A DNA stretch of 64,000 nt from Microvelia longipes (GCA_018340805.1 JACMZG010001908.1:10563047-10627046), one strand, 5' to 3'. Counted from the stretch's first letter, positions 47,821 through 59,360 are shown. Program-made: numbers and translations. The notes: generated by a model not told the origin, from the sequence alone.

Positions 47821-47948
47821 ATATCGGACAGAATAGAATAATATCGGATCAGAACTAGTAGAATAGAATAATATCGGATCAGAAATAGTAGAATTCAATA
47901 ATATCGCATCAGGACTAAAAGAATAGAAAATTAATAGAATAGAATAAT
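47821..47948. repeat. 30 bp minisatellite, short array (~4 copies)
   Basis: The unit gaactagtagaatagaataa plus tatcggatca is the same as in the long array at 49875. The right end (agaataatgcttgggagccg, then atttaaatt) is also shared. Confidence 0.9.
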
Positions 47949-48404
47949 GCTTGGGAGCCGATTTAAATTTTTAATTGGACAGTATTAATGTTCCCCTATA
48001 GATTTCTATTAGTTGAATATTGAACCAAATAAATCACTAATATAAAAAAATAGTTTTTTTCTCTATTTCGAATGTATTCACATCCTGCTTCTAAGATCAA
48101 TTTTTTTCATAACATAATATAGATTCCTTTGTAATTTGTGTCCGGCCAACCTTTACGTAGTTTAATGTTTTGAAAAAGAATGTAGTTTTTTTTACTTTCA
48201 TTCCTCGAAAACGACGCACAATTTGTCATGAAAAGTATTTTTAGATATTAGGTAAGGCGTCAAAGTGTTTACGCCTATATAAAACCTATATTGGCAAAGG
48301 ATAAATTTCGTGCATTATTTAAAATGTAATGTTTAGTTTCATATTAACATGATTTTACGTATTAAATATTTATGTACTTAATCTAATTCAAATTTCGTAT
48401 TTTA
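47949..48404. other. AT-rich stretch, nothing recognised
   Basis: No feature seen. Confidence 0.4.
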
Positions 48405-48412
48405 TACACACA

Positions 48413-48499
<87 letters not shown>

Positions 48500-48517
48500 A
48501 TATATATATATATATAT
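48405..48517. repeat. (CA)n(TA)n compound microsatellite
   Basis: About 50 bp of CA followed by about 60 bp of TA with phase slips. Confidence 0.95.
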
Positions 48518-48524
48518 CGTATTT

Positions 48525-48670
48525 ACAAAGCCGAGCAGGCTTGCAAAAATGCTTTGCAAGAACAAACAATAGGTTTTTTTTAGATTTTTCAGGAATGGAT
48601 AAGAAAATATAAATAATGAAATATTGAGAAAAATTTTAGTTTATTGATTGATTGAATTATAATTTTCACA
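48525..48670 (+). repeat. ~130 bp imperfect duplication, copy 1
   Basis: tgctttgcaagaacaaacaa, then tttttcaggaatggataag, then tttagtttattgattgattg. It is similar to 48910-49050. Confidence 0.6.
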
Positions 48671-48746
48671 GCATAGGGCTGTGAGATTCAATCAGATATA
48701 GCTTGAGATCAATCTGCCACCGACTGATGAATCTGTGACCGATAAT

Positions 48747-48749
<3 letters not shown>

Positions 48750-48806
<57 letters not shown>

Positions 48807-48807
48807 C
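48750..48807. repeat. (TA)n microsatellite
   Basis: TA run with one phase slip, ending in tcg like the array at 48456-48517. Confidence 0.95.
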
Positions 48808-48909
48808 GTGCATATATTAACACATATTCTTAATGGTTTACGTGAATTGCCTCATATTAGATAATAAATTATATTTTCGGGACCATATCAGCGAGCCGTT
48901 CAGGCCCAC

Positions 48910-49050
48910 GAAAAATTCGCTAAATACATGGCAAAGTGCTTTGTAACAACAAATAATATGTGGTTTTTGATATTTTTCAGGAAGGAGTAAGATAATCAAA
49001 AAATGAGAATAATTTCAGTTTACTTGTTTAATTATTATTTTGAAAGCATA
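48910..49050 (+). repeat. ~130 bp imperfect duplication, copy 2
   Basis: tgctttgtaacaacaaataa, then tttttcaggaaggagtaag, then ttcagtttacttgtttaatt. Both copies follow a TA array ending in atcg, so the duplicated unit may include the microsatellite. Confidence 0.6.
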
Positions 49051-49874
49051 TAGAGCCGACATTTTAGAAATAAGGACCTATCAGTTTTTATAGATATAGA
49101 CTCTTTTTCACAGCACAGGTCATACCTTTGGTGAGGGATATTCTCTACATTAATTGATTCGTATATTTAAGGACATTTTAAATTTGATTAAATAAAGAGA
49201 AAAAAACACGAAACAACAGGTGGTTTAAATGCGTCGAGGAAGCGTAGCGGCTCGATAAGGCAAAGGCCTGTATTTTATTTTTAATTTTTTTGGAAATTCG
49301 TAGCAATAGAAATTTTGAGACTTTATACTTCCGCAACGTATAACAATTCAAAAAGTGGATGCAGAACTAGGTAAAACATGTAATTCCTTTTAAGCGTTTA
49401 AAACAATAATAGATATGGATTGAAGGAAGTGTCAGAACTATTACAATTGTCTTATTTTCATCAATCTGATGAGTAACAGCTTCGTAATAAACGTAAAATG
49501 CTAAATAATAGGATAACAACAAAACCTTTTTGAACTAAGTAAAAGCATCGAGCGATAGGAAAATTCAATTCAAAATAAAAGCCAAGAATAATTTTGATAA
49601 GTGCAATTAGGTGTTGTTTTATTGTCAGAAATACACGATTTATCAGAGTTTAAATCAGTGAACAGAAGATCTCATTGGACAATCACTTGGTCGTACTTAA
49701 CTTTAAATGACTTCCTAGAAGGCATTTAAGAATTTTTAAAAAGGCAAGACAAATCCGTAATAACCCAGATTTCTATTTATAGGTTTGTTAAATTTAGTGT
49801 AAAAGTGATTAGCTAATGTACTTTGTTTGCAAATAAGCTTATCGTGTGATTTTATTTTTAGTAATTACACCTTA
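49051..49874. other. AT-rich stretch with a weak GC island
   Basis: gcgtcgaggaagcgtagcgg, then ctcgataaggcaaaggcctg, lies at about 49231-49270. It is similar in composition and ending (aaggcct) to the island at 31610-31665. Confidence 0.4.
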
Positions 49875-50856
49875 TATCGCATCAGAACTAGTAGAATAGA
49901 ATACTGTCGGGTCAGAACTAGTAGAGTAGAATAACATTGCTTCAGGACTAGTAGAATATAATGATATCGCTTCAGAACTAGTAGAGTAGAATAAAATTGC
50001 TTCAGGACTAGTAGAATAGAATAATATCACTTCAGGACTAGTAGAATAGAATGATATCGCTTCAGAACTAGTACATTAAAAAATTGCTTCAGGACTAGTA
50101 GAATAGAATAAATATCACTTCAGGGACTAGTAGAATAGAATGATATCGCTTCAGAACTAGTACAGTAGAATAAAATTGCTTCAGGACTAGTAGAATAGAA
50201 TATTATCAAATCATAACTAGTAGAATAAAACAATATCGCATGAGAACTAGTTGAAAGATAAATATCGGATCAGAACTAGTAAAAATAGAATAATGTCAGA
50301 TCAGAACAAGTATAGAGTAGAATAACATTACTTCAGGACTAGTGGAGTAGAATAACATTGCTTCAGGACTAGTAGAATAGAATAATGTCGCTTCAGAACT
50401 AGTACATTGAAATAAAATTGCTTCAGGACTAGTAGAATAGAATATCATCAAATCATAACTAGTAGAATAAAACAATATCGCATGAGAACTAGTTGAATAG
50501 AATAATATCGGATCAGAACTAGTAAAATAGAATAATGTCAGATCAGAACAAGTATAGAGTAGAATAACATTGCTTCAGGACTAGTGGAGTAGAATAACAT
50601 TGCTTCAGGACTAGTAGAATAGAATAATGTCGCTTTAGAACTAGTAGAATAGAATATTATCAAATCTGAACTAGTAGAATAAAATAATATCGCATTAGAA
50701 CTAGAAGAGTAGAATATTATCAAATCAGAATTAGAAGAATATAATAATATCGGATCAGAACTAGTAGAATAGAATATTATCAAATCAGAATTAGTAGAAT
50801 AGAATATTATCGGATCAGAACTATAAGAATAGAAAATTAGTAGAATAGAATAATAC
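49875..50856. repeat. 30 bp minisatellite, long array (~33 copies)
   Basis: Units vary between tatcggatcagaactagtag and tattgcttcaggactagtag types, mixed with aaatcataac/aaatcagaatt types, each followed by aatagaataa. The minus-strand open frame is a 10-residue FYSTSSxxxx repeat created by the 30 bp period. Confidence 0.95.
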
Positions 50857-51149
50857 TTGGGAGCCGACTTAAATTCAACACCTTAAATTTAAATATAGAC
50901 TTAAAATTTACAGGTCGGAATCTTCTACTTCATTTACTATAGGAAACGCGTAAACGTGATTGGTTATCATATTAAAGTGATATTATTGGTCTGCTTGGGT
51001 TTTGGACAGGCGCCAAGTGTAGCATATCAAAATTTATTTAAATTGATTTATTTGTTTCGCAGAGCAAGGGCACGAAATGGAAAAATAAAAAAGAGTGTTG
51101 CTGGTATTTTCAAATTAAAATTAAGTAACTGTGAGTGATACTGGTGTGT

Positions 51150-51372
51150 GATGCTTTTCACTTTTCCTCATATTCGTAAAACAAAATCCGAAACCGAGAT
51201 GTCACCGGAATTGTTCGTTCAAGGTGTTTTTAAGACGTCCAAAATGATTTCACAAAGTTGTCTGTATGTGTCTGTCATCATAGTACCTCCCAGTGTATTT
51301 ATACTAGAGAGTTGAAACTTGGTACAAAATCAATCTTAAGGTGTAGTTGTGCTATTCGGAAATTTGTTTTTC
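51150..51372 (-). repeat. Family A dispersed repeat, reverse copy
   Basis: aaaatccgaaaccgagatgt, then gtgtttttaagacg, then gtctgtcatcatagtacctc, ending gttgtgctattcggaaa. It is followed at once by a GC-rich island. Confidence 0.75.
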
Positions 51373-51440
51373 GGGGCCCCTAGCTCTGGCGCGACGTAGC
51401 GGTCGAAGCGCCGAGGCCGCGAAGGAGCTAAGAGCCCAAA
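51373..51440. other. Isolated GC-rich island
   Basis: ggggcccctagctctggcgc, then gacgtagcggtcgaagcgcc, then gaggccgcgaaggagctaag. It lies about 220 bp from the end of the coding exon and inside its presumed intron. Confidence 0.5.
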
Positions 51441-51657
51441 GGCATATTATCTTATGTTTTATTATAAAAGTCTAAAACAATAAGCAAATGAGAGTGACAC
51501 TAATGAGTAAGGCTAAGTATAGAAGAAGTTTTATAATTTGTATAAATAGAAATGTTTACAACCAAGTAAAACAATTAGGGTGTTATAGGATACGGAACTA
51601 TAAAATAGGTTTAATTTATATTAATTAATTGTTTAATAAAGTGCTGAGATTCCATAC

Positions 51658-51870
51658 CTTCAATTTCGGGCACGAAGAAGCCCTTTGCATAATCCCCCGC
51701 CTCCATAATGCTCTATGTTGCTGTCTTTCAAATCTAGTACTACATAAATTCAGTGATAACAATGGATCCAACGATGAATCACGCCGCGATCTAGGTGGAG
51801 GTTTCGGTGGACAATTATCCACCAAACTTTTAACCGATAACAACGTACAATCACCCACCCGCCCGCTCAT
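51658..51870 (-). CDS. First coding exon of an unidentified gene
   Basis: The minus strand has 71 complete codons from an ATG at 51870, ending exactly at a strong donor (AAG|GTATGG, with GT at 51657-51656), so the exon ends in phase 0. The encoded N-terminus is hydrophilic. It contains a proline-rich basic motif, PPKPPPRSRR (residues 21-30), the kind of sequence bound by SH3 domains. RRDSS immediately overlaps it and fits basophilic kinases such as PKA (RRxS). A basic segment follows (FERQQHRALWRRG, residues 47-59), then MQRASSCPKLK. No signal peptide or membrane segment is visible. The longer frame upstream lacks an ATG, so 51870 is the first usable start. Codon use and GC are clearly unlike the surrounding DNA. 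The opposite strand is open over the same region but has no ATG at its start and no supporting signals. I do not recognise the family. The rest of the gene should lie to the left, probably outside the window or beyond long introns. Confidence 0.65.
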
Positions 51871-51978
51871 AATGATACATATCCATTTATCACTAAACAC
51901 ACGCGATATAAAACACGATAAAATCGTGTTTGAAACACCGCTACACAATCACTTCACAGCGCTAGTACGAACGACACT
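51871..51978 (-). other. Probable 5' leader of the 51.8 kb exon
   Basis: A GC-richer leader of about 108 nt if transcription starts at the TCAGT near 51978. It contains aacacga/tcgtgtt, a 7 bp hairpin at about 51912-51930. The start-codon context is atcattATGa. Confidence 0.4.
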
Positions 51979-52004
51979 GACTAACTTAGGCTACTCGGTA
52001 TAAA
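51976..52004 (-). promoter_or_regulatory. Candidate core promoter (Inr plus TATA-like)
   Basis: On the minus strand TCAGT (51980-51976) matches the arthropod initiator, with +1 at 51978. TTTATA (52004-51999) lies about 26 nt upstream, slightly closer than the usual -30. GC-rich sequence (gggttgcgcccaccctctgg) lies just upstream. Confidence 0.35.
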
Positions 52005-52276
52005 CATCCCCACTTATCCCAGAGGGTGGGCGCAACCCCACTTTAACTTATGCACTTTTATCTGAAAATAACCCTCTACTTATTTGGAGGACTTAACATT
52101 AAAATCGTGAGGTTCTTCACCTCTATATTTTTCGTCACTTATACCTCTACATGGATGCAAACCAGGAATCATACCAAGAAAAAGGATAATACTAAAAAAA
52201 TCTTAGTGCTTCATATTATTTTAAAAATCTTGTTAAAACTTCTTTAGAGCTTTTGACTGTTATAAATTGTAATATA
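52005..52276. other. Upstream flank of the exon
   Basis: GC-rich to about 52040, then AT-rich. No further promoter elements recognised. Confidence 0.3.
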
Positions 52277-52535
52277 AATTAAATTAATGAAGACTTCATT
52301 CATTTAAAATAAAATTTATTGAAAATAAATTGACGAAGAGCTTTCGTCAATCCCAGGGATCCTGAGCTTCTTCAGTTCTAAAAAATGACTAAACAAAATG
52401 ACATTTTTTTGTCATTTTTAAATGACAAAAAAAAGAAGAAGAAGAAAGAGCTCAGGATCCCTGGGCGAAAGCTCTTCGTCAATTTATTTTCAATAAATTT
52501 TAATAAAAAGGGCTGAAGTCTTCATTAATTTAATT
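52277..52535. mobile_element. MITE-like foldback (259 bp)
   Basis: aattaaattaatgaagactt faces aagtcttcattaatttaatt. ttgaaaataaattgacgaag, then agctttcg, faces cgaaagctcttcgtcaattt. cccagggatcctgagcttct faces aagagctcaggatccctggg. It lies about 300 bp upstream of the proposed transcription start. Confidence 0.88.
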
Positions 52536-52615
52536 GATAAAACTGCTTTAAGAAAGTAAGTATGTATACAGCGATAATAATGAAGCTAGCGATTAATCAC
52601 GCCTTTTTGATTTAC

Positions 52616-52850
<235 letters not shown>

Positions 52851-52853
<3 letters not shown>

Positions 52854-53464
52854 CAAAAGTAAGTCAAAAAGTCCAGAAAAAACTTATCTACATCATAAAC
52901 TTACAAGCAATGCTAAAGTTTCAAAAAATGTCTAAAGCTATCGCTTAGTGCTCTGTGCACATTGACGCTTGAAATAAAATACATAAAAGATTACTTTTAT
53001 TTTGACAGCTTCTATTTCTATTTCTAGTAGTTTTATTTGGCAATAAAACAGTCAAATAAAACTTTTAATTGCAAAATTAATGACATATAAAATAATCATA
53101 GGACAAAACTATCTCTTTCAAATTACAATCGAAAGAGATAGTAAAACAATTACAAAATGACTTGTGGGTAATTAACGAATGATACATATGTGAAATTTTA
53201 TCTTTGTATTGACAAATACAAATAAAGTTACAATTAATTCGCAAGGCCATTTAATTCGAAACGTGTCCTAATCATTAATCAATTTGTGACAAAAAAAGAG
53301 ATAAAATGATTAGTTACTAATGTATAAACAGCAATTGACAAACCTCCCCCAAGCAAAAAACAGGGAGAAAAGAGGATTTAATAAAATAAAATACAACTTT
53401 AAAAAATTAAAAATGACCATTAGTAGAAATTTGATCGAGTTAGAGTGTTAGAGTCTCACGAGAA
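52851..53464. other. AT-rich DNA with a small palindrome
   Basis: ctatctctttcaaatta faces taatcgaaagagatag at about 53109-53141. Nothing else recognised. Confidence 0.4.
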
Positions 53465-54235
53465 CAAAATCGGACACGGAGTACCTCGGAACTTTTCCTC
53501 ATTACATCGGATTTGCTACGCTTATCCTCCCAGCTTCAGACTCGCTTCGCGCGTCCTCAAATATACAAGACGTTAGGTTTAAACTGAAACACGTCTTCGG
53601 ATAGTAAATTCATTCGTTTCATTCCCAGTGGTCATTCATCCAGGTACTGAACACGCTCGATGCTGTATAACTTTTATGATTTGTCAAAAACCATAGATAT
53701 ACTTGTATTAAAACTAAACTTAGTACACTTATTTATTCCGTCAAGGAATAATCTTGTACCAAATTTCAAATCAATTAGATTATTGCCAATTTATTAATTT
53801 TTTTAAAAACGTATACAAATCATTCGATAATAATTTAACTAATACTGATAATGAGATGAAACTTAGCACATGTTTTAGTATTATACATGGTTATATGCAT
53901 GCCAATTTTTAATCGGATCTCATCATTTTTCCGCGTTGTATGTTTTTTCAAAATTTTTTTGATGAATCATTATTGCGGATTAATGACGTCATAAATTTTT
54001 ATTAAACATCATAACAACACCGGCAGACTGATTTTTGTACACAATTTTCAACTCTCTGGTATAAATACACTAGGAGCTACGATGAAAACAGACATACAGA
54101 TAGACAACTTAACAAAAACCACTCAGGAGGCCTTAAAAACGCCTGAAACGGATGATTCCGGTGACATTCCGGTTTCGGTTTTTTACAAACACAGTACTTT
54201 TCCTATATACATACGGTATAAATGAGAAATAGTAG
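53465..54235 (+). repeat. Family A dispersed repeat, full length (~770 bp)
   Basis: This is the best complete copy. The head has cggagtacctcggaactttt, cggatttgctacgcttatcc and cagactcgcttcgcgcgtcc. The 5S-like segment on the opposite strand is at 53619-53681. The body has accaaatttcaaatcaatta, ggttatatgcatgccaattt, cggattaatgacgtcataaa, ctctggtataaatacactag and aaaaccactcaggaggcctt. The terminal hairpin is acttttcctatatacatacg, then gtataaatgaga. No protein frame. Confidence 0.88.
53619..53681 (-). repeat. 5S-rRNA-like segment within family A
   Basis: On the minus strand it reads ttatacagcatcgagcgtgt, then tcagtacctggatgaatga, then ccactgggaat. It matches 5S from box A to the CTGGGAAT block, with substitutions in box C. 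Confidence 0.65.
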
Positions 54236-54766
54236 TAATTTACTTTAAAAGCCCTATTATCAAACTAAATCTACATCATCAGATCCATCTTTATTGTTTG
54301 CAATTCTGTTTTTCATGGTCTCCTCATTGACCTGTATATAGTGTTACGTAACAAAATATTTGTCAAAATTTCATGCAGTTTTTTATATCGTAAATTAATA
54401 TTTAGGTCATTCCCAAATATATCAGAAAAGGACGATTAAGTTTAAACAAAAATACGGAAACAGCAGTGGTTTAAATAAGAAATTAATTATAATTTTTTTT
54501 TTAAAAAAGTTAACGATTCAAAAGGGTGTGCTACAATACAGATATACCGAAGAAAGTTACATTTGCGGAAACACCCGAGGATCAGCTAAAGTTGGATAAC
54601 TGACAGGCTTGGCCTAGCTTTTGGACTTATTATACTTAGAGCCGGTTTTTGATTAAGCCCTGAAGGAGCCAATGTATTACAAGCTTTTACAATAATAACC
54701 GTTTTAGAGTTATTTCAGTGGTTTTAACTCATATCTTTATTTGTTAAATTTATTTTTTAATTTTTA
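54236..54766. other. AT-rich stretch, nothing recognised
   Basis: No feature seen. Confidence 0.4.
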
Positions 54767-54889
<123 letters not shown>

Positions 54890-55504
54890 TGACTACGAAG
54901 GTGACTACCATAAGCATTATGTTTTGTAATTCTTAGTGTGCCAATTGCTTAAAATTAGGGACAGACTCTCAAGTCAAATATTCTCCTTTTTTTAACATAT
55001 GAATATTTGAACAGTATAGTATGATAATAACATCAATAACGCCAATTCCTGCTTATACACACCTGGTTTCTGGTCAAGCAGGTATAGGTACTGGTGAAGA
55101 GATTTGGGAATGACACCTATAGATGACAACACTGTTGGGTAACTTAAATTAATAAAAATAAACTTTATGTAATAACAAACCATACTTTAAATGCATAACT
55201 TCATTAAAAGAAATCTACGAAAAATCAAATGTTCAGTTCATACGTAAGACAGATATTTTACTTAAATTGAATTTGTAAGTTTAGCTATTTTGAGAGAAAT
55301 ATTAAAATTAATTACTTTATAAGACAAGTTACATGTAATTTTTAATAATATTAGCTATGCAATTAGTTATATCGTATATAAGGTCCTCCAATTAGTTACA
55401 TCGTAAGGTGCTCCAATTTTTGTTTTAGTTAAAGACTAATTATAATACGTATGTCAAAAATTATGAAGATACATGTATTGAAACAAAACTGGGAGTACTT
55501 ATTT
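54890..55504. other. AT-rich stretch, nothing recognised
   Basis: No feature seen. Confidence 0.4.
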
Positions 55505-55814
55505 ATTACGTAAAAATTTTGTACCGAATGTATTCGGTACATCGGAAATATATTTTCCGATTTATTAAAAAAAAATTAACAAACGTACAAATGTTAATCA
55601 ATAGAAATAGAACTAATGCTAAAAATAGGATGAAACCTGGCACACATATTAGTCTTATACATGGTTACATGCGTGCCAAATGTCAATTTGATCGCAACTT
55701 TTTACCGCGTTTTAAGAATTTTTCGAAATTTTTACGTTCATTTTGAATTATTATTGCTGTTTATTCAAGATATAAAAAAATATTTTCCGAATAGCACGAC
55801 TAGAACTAAAGATA
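55505..55814 (+). repeat. Family A dispersed repeat, left part (interrupted)
   Basis: atagaactaatgctaaaaat, then atacatggttacatgcgtgc, then ccgcgttttaagaatttttc, then attttccgaatagcacgact. It breaks off at a family C element. Confidence 0.75.
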
Positions 55815-55952
55815 CAGTTAAGTTATAACCTTAACTCACTCTTGAAGGAGGTTTCAATGAGGTTACACAGAGCCCCTGAGAGCCCCAAAACGATGTTTCA
55901 GTCCTTTCAATGAATTGAGATAGGTAATTCCCCCTCAGTATATATCTCTATG
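55815..55952 (-). mobile_element. Family C TIR element, truncated, inside family A
   Basis: ctcttgaaggaggtttcaat, then gaggttacacagagcccctg, then the TIR cagtatatatctctatg. Only the conserved half of the ~310 bp element is present. Confidence 0.75.
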
Positions 55953-56036
55953 AGTAATTCAGGTGACATTCTGAATTTGGATTTTTTTGCAAACACAATA
56001 CTTTTCCTATATACCGACGGTAAAAAAAAGGAATAG
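55953..56036 (+). repeat. Family A dispersed repeat, right part
   Basis: It resumes at taattcaggtgacattctga, then ttttttgcaaacacaatact, then the terminal hairpin (tataccgacggta). Confidence 0.75.
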
Positions 56037-56590
56037 TAAAACACAAATACTGCAGTTTTTATTTTAGATTCAATAAAATAAAATGTTTGTGAACATTAGG
56101 TCAATTATTTCCATAAAAAAGGATGGGGTTAATCTTTTTTAATATGAAAGTGCTCTCGTTGACGTATGTAAAAAACAAAAAAAAGTTACGTAACAATAAA
56201 TAATAATCAATTGTTTAAAAACTTAAATTAGTGTAATCTACCAATAAAAGTCACAGTGTGCTATTAACTCCGGGCAATTTAAGCACTCTACAAGTATTTA
56301 ACATAAGAACAATAAAAAAATAAAAAGCTGAAGATAGTTACGCCCAAACTAAGAACAAAGTTAGAACGACCTACAGGCATGACTAATCACAAATTTGAGA
56401 AACTTTGAAATCTAGGGTAACTTTCTAAATAAATACCCGAATTGAAGTTACGTTGACAAATATTACGAACGAACTACCTTTGACCCTACGTTTTATTGTT
56501 TAAAGTACCGTTTTCTTAAAAGAAAAACAATAATAATTTATTTTGAGCGTTTTTAGAACTTAAGATTCCAATTTGCTATCTGAATATATA
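56037..56590. other. AT-rich stretch, nothing recognised
   Basis: No feature seen. Confidence 0.4.
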
Positions 56591-56591
56591 T

Positions 56592-56672
56592 ATCTCGGGT
56601 TGGCGCAATCGGATAAATCAAGGAATCACAAAAATAAAACTCTGACATTAGAGGTTTGAATCCAAAAGGGAC
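56592..56672 (+). repeat. tRNA-like fragment (pol III boxes)
   Basis: ttggcgcaatcgg (56600-56612) matches a box A and ggtttgaatcc (56653-56663) a box B, 40 bp apart. The acceptor ends do not pair and the anticodon arm is not formed. This is a tRNA-derived SINE head or a decayed tRNA pseudogene, not a working tRNA. Confidence 0.5.
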
Positions 56673-57644
56673 GGTATGGGAAAAGAGGGCGAGAAAAAAG
56701 ACATTTTTCACTTTTTACCAATTTTTTACGAAATTATTATAAAGCTTTTTTAAATCACTACTCTATTGTCTTTCCATAAATCTAGCGCTAAATAGCGGAT
56801 AGAAAGACTTGATTACCCTCACTAGCTCGTTGTTTGATTAATAAAAATGGCTGAGTGTTTAACGCTTCCACCACTAGAATGCGCTATTTGAGCCCTCTGC
56901 ATGCTGTCAATTATTTTCCCTTTTAATTTTTATGAGTGAACCATCTATGTTAATATTTTTTATATATGATATATACATTTGGAGTCAGGAGATGAAGCGG
57001 AATCAAAACCGCACTCCTTCCCCCAATTCTGGCATCCGAGCAATTTGATTGTACAATAGACTTCTAGTCGCAGTGCAAATGGGGTGTATCCTCGACTCCA
57101 ACCCCAATCATTAATTCATAATTTTATAAGCGCCATTTTCGATGAAAATAAAATTTGCTGAACCAATTTTTATATCAAAGTAATTAAAAAACCAACAATT
57201 ATTTCCTGTTATTTTCTACATGTAGAATCTCTTGCAAGAGATTAGAAATATTCTGCAGTGTTATTCTTTGTGTTTCAAATTAATCTTAATACTACGAGGA
57301 GTGTCAAGGCCTTATTGATCTTTAATACCTTCTTCCCTGTACATTATTGAATTTCTTATTGAGAAAAACCAAGTTAATTTGATCTCACGCTTGTATTCAT
57401 TGAGAAGGATTTATTTTAATATATTCTGTTCGGTGGATTGTTAGCAGGAAAGAAATTAAGATTGAAAAAAATGAATAGTTTGAATGGGAGTAACTAAGGG
57501 TTCAAGGCTGAGGTCGTTTGTAATTTATCAACTTAAGGAGAAGAAACAATAAAGTTAATGATAAAGCATATTTAGGAAAAACAGGCTTGAAAAATTTGGA
57601 TCTAAGGGAGTTTAAGTATCAACAGTCTCTCATCGAATACCAAT
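56673..57644. other. Mostly unique DNA
   Basis: tttggagtc (about 56979) and gactccaacccc (about 57095) face each other loosely around a 120 bp GC-richer block. It could be a small decayed element. No gene signal. Confidence 0.35.
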
Positions 57645-57850
57645 GCCAATTAAAAATAGTTATTTATGCATCAAGGGAGTAAAAAGAGTTATTTCTTAAG
57701 GCAAAAGCCGAGAGAACCAAAGCATTTAACTCCTGAGGTGAAGCCGAAGATTTCTTGTTAAATCACGAGGCAAAGCCGTGGGAGTCGTGACAATTAACTC
57801 CGATGGAGGTGATTGTTGCGCAGGAAAAATAGGGTTTTACTCTTAATGCA
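57645..57850 (-). repeat. Family B dispersed repeat, reverse fragment
   Basis: atgcatcaagggagtaaaaa, then aaagcatttaactcctgagg, then tgaagccgaag, then cgaggcaaagccgtgggagt. This is the motif-rich part of family B in reverse. Confidence 0.7.
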
Positions 57851-58124
57851 AACAAGAATTTACAGGTTTTAATTGCATTAAAAACAGACTGTACACGGCG
57901 ACATTATCACAATAATGTATTTTGATATCTTGGTTATAGCCTTTAACTACATATATTCATCCAAATGTCAAATTTGGGTTATTAGTAAAGAAATTTCATG
58001 TATAGTCACCAAGTTTGAATTCTTACATAGCTTTGTGCATTCAAGCAAATATTAAAAGGAAACGTGGCTTCTAAGACGTTATCTTAGAGCTTAACTGTCG
58101 GTGGGAGTCAGTCCGAAAAAATAT
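57851..58124. other. AT-rich stretch, nothing recognised
   Basis: No feature seen. Confidence 0.4.
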
Positions 58125-58745
58125 AAATATTCTTTATCTCCAGACGGTATATAATATAAAGTTTACATTATATTACGGCTAAAAAGTTTACTGACAGGGA
58201 ATAAATAAGCACTTTTCACTTTAAAGGAAGACAAAGTAACTTCTTACTCCCTTGGGACTAGAAAAGTGTCTTTTACTCTCTTGGGGCTAAAAAGTATTTT
58301 AATAGTGTGGGATAGAGCCAGCTCCACATCCAATAAATTTACAAGAGGGACTGAAGACATTTTTTAACATTTTTTTGAGGACGGAACCCCTAAAATGTAA
58401 AAGGGGTAACTGAAATAAAATAATCATTGGCTCAAAATACGTTTTAAGCCAAAAGAGATTGTTTGGAGCAGAAAAAAAAGGTTGATTTTTTTTATTGGAT
58501 GTTAACCCAAACATTTATAAGGGCTGCCAAACAAAAAATAAAATACAACAAAAAGTATTGAAATAAAAAATTAATAAATTACGTCAACATCTGAAGACGA
58601 TCTTGGGTGCACCACGGGAGTAAAATGCTATATTTCTCTAGCAATAATTTACTTCCTAGGCTTTGCCTAAGGAGTAAAGTACAAGAATCGTTCGGCTATC
58701 GCCAAAGGAATCAACTCTTCCATCAAATATGACGAATTCAGTTAT
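58125..58745 (+). repeat. Family B dispersed repeat, near full length
   Basis: tttatctccagacggtatat, then ctcccttgggactagaaaag, ggctcaaaatacgttttaag, gtgcaccacgggagtaaaat, taggctttgcctaaggagta and tcggctatcgccaaaggaat. Confidence 0.75.
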
Positions 58746-59360
58746 CAAAGTAGAACAAGATTTTGTTTTGCTAAGATCTTATCTTATATTCTGCAAACAA
58801 AATGTCCGTCAATCAGTAGTGAAAACAAATAGTTTTCTATTTAACATATTTTATCGAGTTATTGGCGCCAGAGCTGACTAGAAAAGATGAATGGTGAAGG
58901 TCACGCGTAGACACACATTGTATAACAACATTGCTTTTATTAAATATTTTGATTACTCGAATAATAGTATTAAAAATAATTAAATAAAAAACAAATTAAC
59001 ATATTAACAAGAAGAGTAATAAAAAATAAAACTTAAAATTATAAACGAAACAAAAAAATAAGAACGAAGGACTTAAAATGAATGAGTAATCGGACGAAAA
59101 AACGGGTAGGCAAAACAAGGATATCAGTGGGCGAACATAAATTTTTAATGATTTTTTTATGTTGGTAACAAAATTTAAAACTGAATTAAAAACTGGATTA
59201 AACTACTTGGTACCTGATGTAAAGTGCAAAATATAAAGATAAAGTAATGAATAATAAAAATAATTGGTAATAGAATAAGACGAGGAATCATCTAAATTGA
59301 AGCAATAGCTGCAATGAAACAAACAAGTATGAATTTATGAAAATAACTACCTGCTACAAT
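58746..59360. other. AT-rich stretch, nothing recognised
   Basis: No feature seen. Confidence 0.4.

Noticed and set aside
50538..50783. Minus-strand frame with FYSTSS repeats
   Set aside because: Same explanation: the 30 bp period keeps one frame open.
51629..52003. Plus-strand 124-codon frame opposite the coding exon
   Set aside because: It starts at a TTG and lacks a splice or promoter context. The minus strand explains the composition, the ATG and the donor site.
56592..56672. Functional tRNA gene
   Set aside because: Boxes A and B are present, but the acceptor stem and anticodon arm do not form.
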